This document shows positions 22,130 to 35,174 of a stretch of 64,000 bases of DNA, one piece after another. Origin of the DNA: Dendrobium chrysotoxum (lineage: Eukaryota; Streptophyta; Magnoliopsida; Asparagales; Orchidaceae). The notes beneath the pieces were generated by a model. It was not told where the DNA came from. It worked only from the letters and a program-made list of their open reading frames with translations, and made no database searches. Position numbers and translations under genes: made by a program. The stretch covers positions 56,092,873-56,156,872 of the forward strand of contig CM034300.1 in assembly GCA_019925795.1 (NCBI GenBank), written 5' to 3'. The first letter of the stretch is position 1; each line of letters starts with the position of its first letter.

Positions 22130-23050
22130 AGCTGCCCCGATGGTGGGTAGACACCTTGAGATGCAGTGGCCCGGTCCTCCCCTCCAAATGCTTTGGCCTT
22201 CTGCCTCTCCTCACCGCTGTCCTCTCATGCCAGTTTTTGAGATCACGTCTCCTCAGCACGTACGCCACCTCCGACGCCATAGCTTCAATGGTGATGTTTT
22301 GATGATCACTCTCCTCACTGCTGTCCTCCTCAGCACGTACGCCATAGCTCCCATTCTCAAAGCTTTAGAAGTTTTGATGAAGGAACTTTAAGTGATTTAG
22401 TTTTTGTTTTTGTCGATTCTATTTTGTTTTTCTTAACATGGAGATGCTTAGGAAAGTTACGGCTAACTTTTTTGAAAAGCAAATTATTCGGGGCTTCGGT
22501 GTTAGTGAGTATTGAGGTGTATCTTGTGGCATCGTTGCAGCTGTAGGTAAAGAATCAAACAAAAAAAGTGGGTGAAATACATGTCATTTCCTTTACTTTC
22601 ATCAAGAGTTCCAAACAGAAATCAAGCTCTGTAAACGAGACCAATAGTAGTTGAGTTTGTTTTTTGTGGTTGTTATATTGTATTTAATTTTAGTAAAATT
22701 ATTTTTATTTTATTTTTTTCATGATTAACAGTTTATTCTTTGAATTGCAAATTCTTGTGTATCCTACTCATAAAATACTTTGATAAAGTGGGTAAAATTT
22801 TAATTTAAAATTATTAGTTTGTTATTATATACATTTAAAAAAAATTTATATTTATACAAATTTTTTTCATCTCAATATATATAAGGGCATTACGGTAATT
22901 TGTTCACATACAGCTGCAGCACAGAAGCTTGACAGTTATGCTATCCAAATAAAATACAATGATTTATGTACAACAACTTCAGAAAATAGCTTTCTGTACA
23001 CCAACATCACACCCTACTTTACCGCATCTACAGCCATCCCAAACGCACCC
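21687..23050. mobile_element. PIF/Harbinger-like DNA transposon (non-autonomous)
   Basis: The left end is GGGTGCATTTGGGATGGCT and the right end is its inverse with one change (GGGTGCGTTTGGGATGGCT on the other strand). Both ends are flanked by TAA (21684-21686 and 23051-23053), a 3-bp target duplication typical of PIF/Harbinger and Tourist-like elements. At 1,364 bp it has no transposase frame; the open frames 21880-22302 and 22140-22391 look like chance reading of a G+C-rich filler with a (CT)n run. The interior contains a local duplication (about 22206-22270 and 22311-22350). It sits 9 bp from the LINE2 target duplication. Confidence 0.8.
22075..22127 (+). repeat. (CT)n microsatellite
   Basis: About 26 perfect CT units inside the Harbinger-like element. 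Confidence 0.95.
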
Positions 23051-23053
23051 TAA

Positions 23054-24031
23054 TTGAGTGCAACTTTTATATGAATTTGTGGATAAATATGAATTTATTT
23101 ATTTGCATTTGAATTATCAAATATAGCAAAATTTGTACCATATCATGTTGAGCATTTTACTATTTTAATCTATGAAATTAATTTATTTGTGTTTTGAATG
23201 TAAACTTGTTAGAAAATAATCTTGAAGCATAAGTAATATTTCAGTTTGTTATTAATATCCAAAATGTCATATAAAATTGATATTTGATCTTTTTATCATG
23301 GCTATGCTGAAATAAATACAAATTGCTATGTACTTTAAAAAGAGTTATTATACTTATAAAATTTCTTCTCTCTCTCTCTCAAGTAATTGTTTGGAAACTT
23401 TTATAACTTATCTAAAATTATCCTCCCATCAAAAACAAATTTGGTCAATTTCATTAATTTGTATTACTAGCACATAAACATTCTCATCTTATTTCAATAA
23501 TTGAAATGGTTTCTCAACAAAAAATTATCACTTAGTTTGTCAAGAAAGTTTTGTCAACACTTCACATTAATGCGTTCTATTAGCAAGACCACTTAAAGAG
23601 GCACTTATGAAAACATCACTAATTGGTGCAAAAAATTATCATAGCTTTTTTTAGCTCTTGTCAAGTCTCTCTAAGCACCATGAAAGGCTAATTTTCTTGT
23701 GGTGATACACATCATATCCATTATTTGCTTCATGTTCAGTCATATAAACTTTGGCTTGAATAGAGTAGGAACAACCAAAGCACTTGGCCCCCTCAAACTT
23801 TCACTAGGACTTATTTTTATAGTATTTCTTTCATTCGGATCTCTCATTGTATGCATGAGGTGCCATGTTCTTATCGCTTCTAAAGTATAACCTTTCTTTA
23901 AGTTTTAATTCTCTATGAATAACGTAGAAAACTAGGTCAAGGCTAAGCACATTTAAATATTGTCCAATGACTCAATAAAACTAACCTGAACGCCTCCTAC
24001 CACATGTTACAAAATCTAGTGCAACACTTAC
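23054..24031. other. Gene-free A+T-rich interval
   Basis: I see no recognisable coding region, RNA gene or element end between the Harbinger-like element and the CACTA transposon. Confidence 0.5.
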
Positions 24032-24719
24032 CATTATAGGAAAATCTCTTATTACCAGTAGCCCATATCCGTCGGAAATAAAAAAATTCCACCAAAAAAT
24101 GTGCATTTCTGGCGGATTTCTAGTAGAAATGTAGTGGACGGTAAAACGCGTATCAAAAACTTTGTTCTGGCAAAATTTTTCTCCTGGAAGTATTTCTAGC
24201 AGATTTACCTATGGAATTCTGAAAGAATTGTGTGGCAAAATTCATCATTTACGAGGCATTTTTATCGTCAGTTTAGCCACCAAAAAATTCGGCTGAAACT
24301 TTCTAGTGGATAACCCGTCGGAAAAGTCCACCGGACAAGGACCGGTTAAATTTTTTTTGCTGGAAATACGACACATTTTCTTTGTATCTCTATTTTCAGT
24401 GGATATTCTACAATAAATCCGGTGGAAACCTGTAGCAAAAAAAAAAAAAAAGCACTCACTCTTATATTTTCTACAACACAACAAACTTGCTTAAAAATAT
24501 ACATATATCATATTTATTCAAACATTCAACATAAAAACATGCTATATGCATGTAATAATTGATTTGATCACAACATTTTATTAAACATTCATCAAATAAT
24601 TTAAAATTAAATATAAAGTTCATTCATCGCATAATTAAATACGGGCAATAAAATATACAAACATACAAAGCAAATGTCCATCATACAAATGAAATGTCTA
24701 GTAATAACAAAAAAGTATC

Positions 24720-26310
24720 TAATCAGAATCAGTCTCCTCCTCTGTTGATATTGCTTGCCTTTCAATGAACTGCTCCCTCAATTTCTACTGCTCATCTAAT
24801 ATTTGACTTTGCTGCATCTGTATATGCATGTTAGCTTATGATTTTCTAACTTGATCTAGCACGGCTGTAAGGGTAACTACCTATTGCTATACAATGACTC
24901 CTAGGTATTTACTGAAAACCTAGAGCTACTAGATGTCTGCCCCTCATATACGTAGCCTTGCGAGCCTAAACCATATACCCGACATTTATGCATTCCACCA
25001 ACCGCTTGGAACCAAGTGTGATAGTTAGAATAATCTACTGATCTCCTAGAAGATCCCTCACCTACTCCAGGCTAGCTTCTCGAAGCCGAGTATACCTGTC
25101 CTACAAAAGTTAATAGAAGATTAAGCAATTTACACATGACACCTAAAATATTAAACTTATGTACTTACGTAAGCTCTCCTTGCTATCTCATTAACCCATT
25201 GTTGATCCTCCTACCGCTTGTGGGCATGACTATGTAACTCAACAATGGTCGGTTCTCTACCCAGCATCACTTTCAGCAATATACTTATATTAGTATTCAC
25301 ATCTAAATAAATTATTAAATTTTTTTAAAATTTCTTACCAAACGTTGTCTGTGCTTAGTATATGAAACTGAGACCCCAGTATGGAGGGAACTACCCATGC
25401 CCCCAACATCAAATGCTCGGTTCTATCTTTTCTGGTCCTTCCTCTTGGTATAATCTAGGCTACACCAAGCATTGGTCAGCTCACTCCATACACTCTCACC
25501 AATCCAGAGTGGTCGCTCGTTTGACTTTTTAATATCTATAAATATGTCTTGCATGCAAGTTGACTCGTGCTTCTCAATATTCTACCTAATTTTATTATTG
25601 TGCTAGGGCAACCATTAAAAATTTTTCTACATTAAAAAACATAAAACATTAAACTTTTTTTAACTTAATTAAATATATATATAATATAGAATATATTTTT
25701 ATAATAACTAACTTCAAACTCTCTGAACCATATATTGCACACTTCTTTTGTGATTTTGGAGCATCATACATGCTCCGTATGATGTCCCATCGTTTATGCA
25801 TCAATTAGTTCGACGGATGAAATTTGCATAAAATGTGTTAGGTGAAAAAACATTTATCAAAATTTTGTAGTATATTAAGAATATAATAAGTACGTATGAA
25901 TCACCCTCAAATGCAATCAACATGTGCCCCTATGACGTTTACTTTGTTGTAACTAAGGTGGATGGTCCACCTACATAGGGTTGAGGGGGTTGCGAGAAAT
26001 AGAATGGCAGGACATATAGTGGATATGGATAAGTTGGAGGGTCTACATAAGAAGGTGGGGGAAAGGGGTATTAAGGGTAGAATGGAGTACTGTGCGTGGC
26101 ATCTTGTAAAGAAAGTGGAGGTCTAGTGAGTAAAACTCTAGGGTACTTGCTAGAGAAGTAAGTAAAGGTGAGCTAGGCTAAATCTGAGTGGCAGGATGAG
26201 AAGAAGAGGTCCCCTCAGTATGTATAGACCTACTAGCTGAGCCACTAGTCACCTTCTTACACCTTTCAAAAATATTCTTTATCAATTCTCAGTGAGGCTC
26301 ATCACCTAAA
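24720..26310 (-). pseudogene. CACTA second gene, plant transposase (Transposase_24-like)
   Basis: Downstream of Tnp2 on the same strand. Fragments read KRWDIIRSMYDAPKSQKKC (about 25745-25800), a middle piece (about 25370-25560) and REPTIVELHSHAHKR (about 25215-25260), with a Gln/Glu-rich end (about 24725-24830). This is the order found in the accessory plant CACTA protein. Stops interrupt each piece. Its product would act with Tnp2 in binding subterminal repeats; that role is known from the family, not shown here. Confidence 0.75.
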
Positions 26311-26749
26311 GCCATCTGTAAAAAATATTAAAAAAATATTAATAACATAACTTATAATAAACATTTTATATAAAATAAAGCAGCCATAAAATAACTGAAG
26401 TAGAGCAATAATAAAAAAACTGAAGAAACTATTGCTATAGATTAAAAATAATTCATATTGTTAATATAAATTATTAATTTATAATTTATGGTAAAAAGTT
26501 ATTAAATACATTTACCTTATGCTTACTCATCATTTATTAATTCACTTCCATATAGTGACACATCTTCACCATAATTAGATTCCTCATGACTTTCCTCTAT
26601 GTTCAAATCAATACCCTCTAATTATAACTCACTCTCATTAGTTATAATTTGATCATCCACATTATTAGAAAAATCTTTTAAGTTTGACATAAGCACTTAT
26701 TGAATTACTGGTAGTCTTTATGTTATTTCTCAATGACTCCCCTAGATTT

Positions 26750-29700
26750 GGTCAACATAATTATGAGCCAATCTTATTTGTCTCGTAATATCTCAGATAG
26801 TTAGTAAAATAAACTTGGCTTGCCTGACGAGCAATGATGAATGGGTCAAACTTTGCATATCTCCTTCCCCACTTTACTTTGGTATACTGTAAAGTAGAAG
26901 TACTGTTATACCTCTATTCTATATTGGATTAAACTAATCATAATTAAATAGTTATACATTATTCTCGTCACCTGGATATTATAATTGTAATATTTCTTGT
27001 AATACCCCGTAGTACGTTGAATCATCATCTGTATGGGTATTCCCTCTTACACAAATATAAGAATTATTTATCTTTCTACCTTCACACTAAGATTTAATTT
27101 AGAATTTGTAATTATTAACCAAAAAAATTGGCCAATATTTTACTAATCTATTTGGTCCCCAAGCTTGATCCAGTTGTCCCTGATACTATAAATCACTAGA
27201 TCATATGTTAGTATATTAGTAGCATGTTTATTATCTACTGTGTTAATTAATTAAGGAAAATTATTAGAAATGAATAGTTGAAATATATACCATATATTTA
27301 AACCAATTTAAGAATTCTGTTTCCATTACCTTTTGAACTTCTACTGATATTGATATACTCAAACTATTATTGAAACTCTTGCAAAATTTAAATAGTCATG
27401 ATTTATGAGTAACAAATGTATGAACAAGCTAACACATAATTACTTGAGATATGGCTAAACTTCATCACAGTTAAGTAAGGTATATAATGTGGTAGCTCTT
27501 ATCTCCTTATTAATCAAATAGCGCATGGTGCCAGCGCCTGCGGGTTCACTACTTTAATTGAATACACATATATTTGAGGATTTACATGAATCTATATGAC
27601 CCAAATTTTGAGGTGTAGTACCCCTAGTTGATTTTGACACTGTGTCAAAGTAATATGAGCAAAACTTAATTATCTTGTACATTATATATGCTTCACAAAT
27701 TGAGCTTTCAAGATGTGCTTTATTCTTAATGGTCTTCTTAAGTTTATTTAAACACCAGTCAAAAGGATACATCTACTGATACTGAATAGTTCCACCTACT
27801 ATAGCCTCATTTGATAAATGCATGGGTAGATGCTCTATAGAGTAAAAAATGTAGAAGAAAATATCTTCTCAAGTTTACACAAAATAAAAGGAATGTGCCA
27901 CTCTATATGAATCAAGTGCTCTACATTCAGTTTTAAAGAGTATAAATCCTTAAAGAAGATACTTAGCTCGATCAAGGGTTTTAAATTAGACCTAGCAAAA
28001 AAATTAAATGTAGTTGGTAAAAGACATTGCATAAGGATATAACAGTCATGATTTTTTAATCTAAATAATCTCCCAGATCTTATGTCAACACGTCTACTAA
28101 GATTGGAAGAATACCCATCAAGTACCTGTAATGTCTGCACCCATTCACAAACTGCTTGTCTCTACTCTAAATTTAAGGTTAATAGAGCTTTTGGTTTGAG
28201 TAATTTTCCATTTATACCATCCTTTAACTCTAAAACTTTGTACCTACAAATCTCCTTTAAGTCCATCATTGCTTTTATATTATCTTTGGATTTATCTTTG
28301 ATGTCCATAACTATATTTAATATATTATCAAAAACATTTATTTATATTTCCATCACATCCAAGTTATGTCTGATTAGGTTTGTTCTCAGTATGGAAAGGA
28401 CCAAAAAATACTTTTTTTGGTCCAATTATGATTTACACCATACCTTCGCAATTTATAATCAGCTAATGTTAGACAATCAATTATCATGGGCATGAATCTT
28501 ACTCTTTCAAATATTTCTTCAGAAGTTTATCTTGGAGGAGACTGTGATATCACCATTTAATTTTTAGTAAGGGCATCCTTATTTCACCTAAAATGATGAT
28601 TTGTAGGTAAGAACATCTCATGACAGTCGATCCAAGTGTTCTTCCCTCCATACTATAAAGTTAATGACATTAAAAATTATATACAATATGGACAAGCTCA
28701 CTTACCAGAGGTGTTCCCTCTTAAAAGCATATCATATACACAACAGTCACCAATTCTCCAAAGTAATGCTGCCCTCATTATAAAATTTTATTTGGTGGAG
28801 ATATTATATGTACTTACTCCTTCTTCCCATAATAAATTTAAATCATCAATTAAAAGTTGCAAGAATATATCAATCTTTTCTTTTAGATTTTGTGGCCCTT
28901 GAATGATTAGTGTCAAAAACATGTAAGGAGTGGTCATATATAACTCTGGAGAAAGATTATAAGGGGTGAGTATCATGGGTCAGCATGAGTAAGGTGAGTC
29001 AGACTGGCTAAATTGAGTAAAACCATCTGTGTATAAACCTAATCATACATTTCTTAATTCTATGGAAAAGGTAGGATGTGTATGATCAAAGTGTTTCCAA
29101 GCCTCTACTTCTGACGGATGTGTAATAACACATTCTTGAGATATGTATTCATTATACCATCTCATATGTGTAGCAAATCTCATGGATGCATATAATCATT
29201 GTAGTCTAAGAATAATGGGTATGTAAAATATCTTTTTCATTGGTACATCATTCAGCTTTCTTTACATGCCAGACTTTGGTTTAAACCTTGGTACATTGCA
29301 ATGATGTCATACAATCTCTGATAAATCATCTTTATAGTGTAACATACATCCATTGATACAATAATATATATATATATATATAACCAAGTTTGCAAACTAA
29401 CTTCTTAGGCTAATATAAATCTATAGGAATTATGTTATCTGCTGGGTTGCTTTCCTTAAGTTGCACAATGAATTGATTAAAATATTTACAGGGGACAATA
29501 TATTCTACCTTGATGCTTAACATCTTCATAGCAATAAATAACTCTGAGTGATTGGTGTACACTCCTTTCATATTTGTTGTTAGGAAGCAAGCAACAAATC
29601 GTAAAAATTTTGTGTCTCTTTATTTGGTGACTCTTCTGTATATTATTCAAATTAGTCCCAGTTTCATCATGAACTAAGTCCTCAAGAGGTCAGATATGTT

Positions 29701-29960
29701 CTTCCTCGGCTATATTAAAACTTGTAGACGTGCCGCATCAAGAATTGAAATATGACTCGTACTCACTATGAGAAGTCTAATACCAATATTCTTGCATGAA
29801 ACCTCTATGATATAGATTAACAATTACATTATCTAGCCTTATGTGCACTTATATTTTATGTTTAAAACATGGGCATCAAAACATTCCATCTAAGTTGAAG
29901 CTAGGCAGATGACATGATATCAAGATGAAAAAATTCACACCATTAATGAACTCATCTGTT
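26750..29960 (-). pseudogene. CACTA Tnp2-type transposase
   Basis: DDE-type transposase of the En/Spm group. Reading on the minus strand, an N-terminal part is followed by YTDGFTQFSQSDSPYSC (about 28985-29040), a conserved transposase block (28788-28976, with LTLIIQGPQNLKEKIDIFLQ) and a block with WIDCHEMFLP (about 28610-28640). The DUF4218-like region follows (27835-28140, LKNHDCYILMQ, LCKLEKIF; then 27554-27772, starting MYPFDWCLNKLKK). It ends with a DUF4216-like block (about 26760-26900, FDPFIIARQASQVYF). Stops and frameshifts are frequent. It is confidently the same family, but the catalytic acids cannot all be placed. Confidence 0.85.
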
Positions 29961-30539
29961 AATGTCTTTCATCTTTATGCTAATCTGTTATACATCAAAC
30001 TCTTTTGATTTCTAATATCGATAATTTGAAGAATTTAGCCTATATATAATATGAATATATTAGAGATTTGAGTAACATCTAGTAATGGAAAATAGATTGA
30101 ATTTAATTAATTTATAAATCATATTGTCTTATTCCATATAGGTCTCCTATAAAAAAAATCTGGTAGCTTCCTTGTGTCTCTCCCATTTAAGGGAAATTTA
30201 AGGAGTCTTAGCCTGCCTGCCACGTTAATAAAGATGTGTGCAGTCACTATCGGGTGACACCATGGCCATAGTCTTCAATCCAAACATGCCAAGAAAAATG
30301 TGTATAGGTCTTTAGTGGGGTACCTATATGAAAATATAGTTTGCACTGGAGCTATTTTTGGTGGATTTACCAAAATAATTCTGACAAAATTATGCAGCAA
30401 TATTCGTCATTTGTGAAGCCCTCATTTTTTGGTGTTTTTAAAGCACTCTTCTCGTGTCACAAATATCCATGTCTTTTTCATACATTTATCTTTCTTAATA
30501 TAATTCAAATAATACCTCTACTTTCCTATGTAGGTTATC

Positions 30540-31110
30540 TAGAGGTCACCATATTATGTGACCAAATCGTCTAAGGTGACTCTCTCATTCTCTATAATCT
30601 TATCTTCCATAGGAGCTTCTACAACCTTTTCACGTATATGCTCATTTCATATCTTATCTCTAAAATAAAGCTCCTCATGAGCATTCTCATCTCTACAAAC
30701 ACTTAACATAATGTTATGCTTCTCTTTTAAAGACCAACATTTTACTCCATAAAGCATTGTAATTCTCATCACATCTTATAGAATTTTCACCTAAGTTTGA
30801 GTGGAATTTTCTATTACACAATAAGCCTAACTCATTCCTCTACTTTAACCATCCAATTTGAATTCTACTAATAGTATCCACATCAACTCCCTCTCTACTC
30901 TTATCAATAAGAAGAATATCATCATCAAAATGCATACATCATAGTACAATCTTTTTCACCATCAACTCCCTCTCTAGTCTTATCAACAAGAAGAATATCA
31001 TCAACAAAATTCATACACCATGGTACAATCTCTTGCAAATGTCTACCAAGAACATCCATGACCAAAGCAAAAAGAAATGGGCTAATGATAGGAGAACTTA
31101 CATCGGTTAT
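30540..31110 (-). pseudogene. RTE-type LINE reverse transcriptase fragment
   Basis: Minus-strand piece of a plant RTE-like RT: a block with SPFLFALVMDVLGRHLQEIVPWC, the active-site VDD (about 30997-31008) and DKTREGVD. A 79-bp tandem duplication then repeats the active site (30882-30960), followed by SRIQIGWLK and, frameshifted, the C-terminal block with NEHIREKVVEAPMEDK. The stretch normally between the active site and SRIQIGW is missing. It lies inside the CACTA element near its 5' end, so it is a nested or captured fragment. Confidence 0.75.
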
Positions 31111-31260
31111 GGTGTATGAGGAGATGAATGATGAGGACAGAGTGGTGTACATGAAGGAAAGAAGGGGGTATTCAACAGAGGTGACTCACGTGACTAGGAT
31201 TGAAGCAAGAAAGAGTAGGAGTGAAATGAGAAGTAAGGCGATCATAGAAAGAAAATAGGG

Positions 31261-31560
31261 CCTTTTCTAGCGATATTTCCAGTGGATTTTTTGCCAGAAA
31301 TTTTCTAGCGGCATTTTCGCTGGAAACCTTTCATCATGTTTAAGTAAGCTAGTTGGTTTTTCACTGGTAATTTCTGGTGTATTTTCTGTCAGAAGTTCTT
31401 TCCAATTTTAGTAAAATTTATAGCTTTACCAGCTAGTTTTACATCAAAAAAACTCGTAGTTTATTCTCCCAAAGGCCACCGCACAATTATCGATGGAATA
31501 TCTACCAGTTACATTGCTGCTAATACCAATGGATATATTTCCACCAGAATGGAACTAGAT
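31261..31560 (-). repeat. CACTA subterminal repeat region (right)
   Basis: At least six diverged copies of a (T)TTCYRGYGGAWTTT-type motif in both orientations, matching the type at 24060-24440. Confidence 0.6.
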
Positions 31561-31929
31561 GTGGTTTCACTTCCCAAACTCTCTATGTCAAAAACATACT
31601 CTTCCATTTAAGGAAACAACTTCTAGGTTATTTTGCACTAAATCTCTTCCTACTAGTAACATATTGATGCTGACTCAAAGATAGGTCATTCTCTAACAAA
31701 CATAACTACAGAATTAATTTTGTAAGATTTAGGATCTATACTAAAATAATAGAATGTCAAAATTTCCCCAAGTCTCCTAAGAAAATCTATAAAATCTCTC
31801 CTCTAATTGTGGAAATCATGTGCATAGAATATCTTGCTAAAACATTATTTTTTGCCTAATATTTTATCCCTATCTCTTTTTAATATGCCAAACTCATAAA
31901 TAAATCATGAATTTAAAATCAAGTTTATT

Positions 31930-33780
31930 AAGTATACTTTCAAAGCCTTCTGATAATTGTTGTCCAAAAAAAAAAGTGATCGTCTTTCTTGCATAGTGCT
32001 AGAAATTGCTGACATCTTCCTAAGAGGTTTGGTATGAATCTTCTAAGGTATGCCAAATGACCATGTAAAGATCTTAATTGAGTGAGACTTCTAGGTGATG
32101 ACCTTTCTAATATTACTTTAATTCTACTGGGATCTATTTCCATTCGATTGTATCTTACCACAAAACCTAAAAACTTCCTTGAAGTAACACCAAAGGCACA
32201 CTTCAGCGGGTTTATTTTAAGATTATACCAACGATGTCATTGGAATATAACTCTCAAGTCATATGATTGATCTTCTATTTTGAGACTTTTAACAACAAGT
32301 TCACCTACATAACATTCCACTTATTGACGAATAAGTTCATCAAATGTCCTCGTTACTCTCTGGTATGTAGCTCTTATGTTCATTTATCAGAAAGGTATAA
32401 CTTAGTAGCAGTATACTCTTATTGGTGTTCTGAATGATGTACACTTTTCATCTTTATGAATCATTTTTATCTGATTATATCTAGTTGAGCTATCCATAAA
32501 GGAGAATATTGCTTGCAAAGAAGTTATATCTATCATGAGTTCTGGTATAGGAAGTGAAAACTCATCTTTAGAACATGCTTTATTTAGATTTTTGTAATCA
32601 ATATAGATACGGATTTGATCTCTCTTCTTCTTTCCTGCAATAATGTTGGCTAACTAGGTTGGATATTTTTCTTCCATGATAAAATCTTCTTCAATTAATT
32701 TCGTGACTTTTGTTGTTACTTGTTCAATTTTGAGTTGCATGTGCCGAGGTGCTTATTTAAGAAGTGCCATATCAGGTTGAATTTATAACCTATTGATTAC
32801 TAAATCTAGAGATAATCTAGATATTTCTTTATAACTCCAAGCAAAATAGTCTCTAAACTCTTAGAGCAACTTGAACATTATATGTTTCTCATCCACATTT
32901 AATAAGGAACTTATGAAGATCGGACAAGATTCTTCATCATTGCCCAAATTTATTTTTTTTTTAAATCACCGATTATAGATTTAATCTCCTCTTTCAGTTT
33001 TGGGGGTACATCCTTAACTTTAGAATCATCTAGATCTTCTAAAGTCTCTAAGAAAAGTCTGTTAAAAGATTTAACACTGATTGTAAAGAGAATATCATAT
33101 TAAATTATTTGATATAACTAAGCAACACGCATCATCATCATATGGACAAGGAGTACTGAAGCAAACACCTACTTGTGAAGTATATTTATGATATTTTGTA
33201 CTCCATAGGTTTTCAAATTGTTGGGCTTCACCTCTAATCCAAGGTGATGTTGTCAAACCTTATTGATTAAATTTATTTAAAAAGTTAGAGTACCAGATAA
33301 ATGATAATTCTATTATTTCATCAGTAAATAGATTGTCAAGGATTACATTGATTTCTATGTTTTTTCTTGTAAAGGGGATAAAAGTTTTGGCTTGACAACC
33401 TAGATTTAGAGTAGGAGAGACTTTCACTACTAGCCCCACTACATTACTTTGGGATAATGGGATTAGAGTTATGTTATCTATATACTTTTTTAACCTTTCT
33501 ATGGTAGATGTATCTAGATTACCTTTCTTAGTGACTTAGACTCTATCCTCATTGCTATCAACATTAATAGAAATTTTAAACTTTGGTTGTTTGATAATAT
33601 TCTTATATTCAATAGCCTATAGGTTTTTCTCAAACACAAAGGATTCATCGGTAGAGCTAGATTCAAATTTGATATGTATTACAAGCACCTATATTTTTAT
33701 GTATTCCTTTTCATTTTCATTTTATCCATCCTCTTCCTTTCCCTCTAGTTCCCTAAGCCTTTCTACTAAGGGAAAAGTAG
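31930..33780 (-). pseudogene. Ty3/Gypsy pol remnant (RT and flanking parts)
   Basis: Gypsy-type polyprotein in pieces on the minus strand. A weakly recognised upstream region (33240-33780) leads to an RT with IDYKNLNKACSKDEFSLPIP (about 32540-32610) and FMDSSTRYNQIKM (about 32470-32510). The active-site box reads Y-V-G-E at 32300-32311, where the family has Y-V-D-D. NPLKCAFGV (about 32180-32210) and a connection block (31940-32161, with LRSLHGHLAYLRRFIPNL) that leads into RNase H follow. RNase H and integrase are not found. Both catalytic Asp residues are changed, so it is inactive. Confidence 0.82.
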
Positions 33781-33799
33781 GATGCTAGTGTTAAGTCAA

Positions 33800-35170
33800 A
33801 ATTATGCAGTGTTTATTATCCTAAAGTTTAGTGAAAATATTATTTTTAGTTGATGTTCTACATGAATGTTTCAGGAAAGGAGAAAAATTCATAAAGGTTG
33901 TTCAACATCGCAGTGCTCAGACTATCAATTTCTTAGCATCTAGAACACTCCGATGCCAGATCAGGACATTATAGTATTGAAGCCTTAAAAAATGTCATTT
34001 AATTCAGTACCCCGATCGAACAAAAGTCAACATTCTAGCTCTTTAAATCACCATAGAAATATAAATTAGTATCATAGCATCAGAGTCTCAGGAATTTGTG
34101 CGTTGGAGCACTAAACTTCATAATTCCACAGCACCGAATTACACATTCAAGTTCCACAATATTGAACTTTTGTAGTATTACGATGAAGAAGTTGACAAAA
34201 TTTAGAATCACACTAAATAAGCCAAGCGACATGTCAGTTTTGCTAATAGCCATGTCATATAAGTCTAGTGTTGTAGTGGAGCCTATGTAGTAGTGTTGAT
34301 GTGTTAGTTCATATTGTAAAACTATGTCACCACCATATCGACCGCCGTAGTACTTGAGTCCATTCATATACTTAATATAAATAGTTTTTCAATCTCTTTT
34401 TTTGGGGATTTTATCATTCTAGTGAATCCCGAGTGCTTAATTATAATGCCTCATTAGTGTCAAGTTTAAGGAGCCTAGAGGAGTGAAAGATATAGCAATT
34501 TGAGTGGTTGGTCTACCTTGTTGTGAGAAAGTAAGCAATCAAAGAAGAAAAGAGAGTGGAGAGTGAAGTTGTATAATTTGGGTGATATTTATTTTCATGT
34601 TTCTCCTTGTTCTTTCTTTATAGGCAATTAATAAAATCTATTTTATATTTTTTTAATTTCTTGGCTAGCTAAACTCCTAGTTTTGGGATACTGATGTAAA
34701 GCCTTAGTAATTACAAATGAAAACACTTATACTTTAATGAATTAATAGATGTTTTGAATATCTATCATTGTTAATTTAATCAAGATAATGGTAATGTGTA
34801 TAGTTAAAATATAGTGTGATATATTACCTCGATTGAGGAATATTAAAATAAATAAGAGTATTGAAATGTAACTCTTGCATACCTACATATAGGATATTTA
34901 GTATTATAAATTTTATGTAGAAAAAATAATTGTAGGTGGGCCATAAGCCTTCCTTCACCTCCTTACAAGATCGATGGAGATCTGATGATGCATATACTTT
35001 AATTCATAATTAACATATGAGAGTCTATTTTGGAAAGCCTTGGAAATTCACTATCATTAGTCTAAAAAACATTATCTACAGGTATCTTATCTTTCTTCTA
35101 CATTTCTTAATCAAGATAGAATCCAAACCTAATTTTTGATGTGTAGGATAAACATTGTAATTTAAATTGA
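33800..35170. other. Unassigned interval, possible LTR-like sequence
   Basis: No coding region I can name. A plus-strand TATAAATAG at about 34376-34384 with T-rich sequence downstream looks LTR-like, but no paired LTR, primer-binding site or target duplication is seen. The frames 34080-34367 and 34096-34290 have no recognisable domain. Confidence 0.3.
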
Positions 35171-35174
35171 TAGT

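Larger units (their letters stand above)
24032..31560 (-). mobile_element. CACTA (En/Spm) transposon, decayed
   Basis: Two transposon genes on the minus strand are flanked by subterminal repeats. On the left (24060-24440) motifs like CCGTCGGAAA, TTTCTGGCGGATTT and CTGGAAATACGAC recur. On the right (31265-31555) the same kind of sequence recurs (TTTCCAGTGGATTTTT, CGCTGGAAAC, TTTCCACCAGAATGG). Such subterminal arrays are binding sites for CACTA transposase partners. The left end reads CATTATAGGAAAATC, a plausible CACTA end with one change. I could not find a clean matching right end or a 3-bp target duplication, so the boundaries are approximate. Confidence 0.75.

Noticed and set aside
21880..22391. 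Two overlapping plus-strand frames (140 and 83 codons) inside the Harbinger-like element
   Set aside because: They span the CT microsatellite and a G+C-rich duplication, and no domain is visible.
28082..28902. Plus-strand frames of 137 and 88 codons
   Set aside because: They are antisense to the Tnp2-type transposase, which is the strand with recognisable domains.
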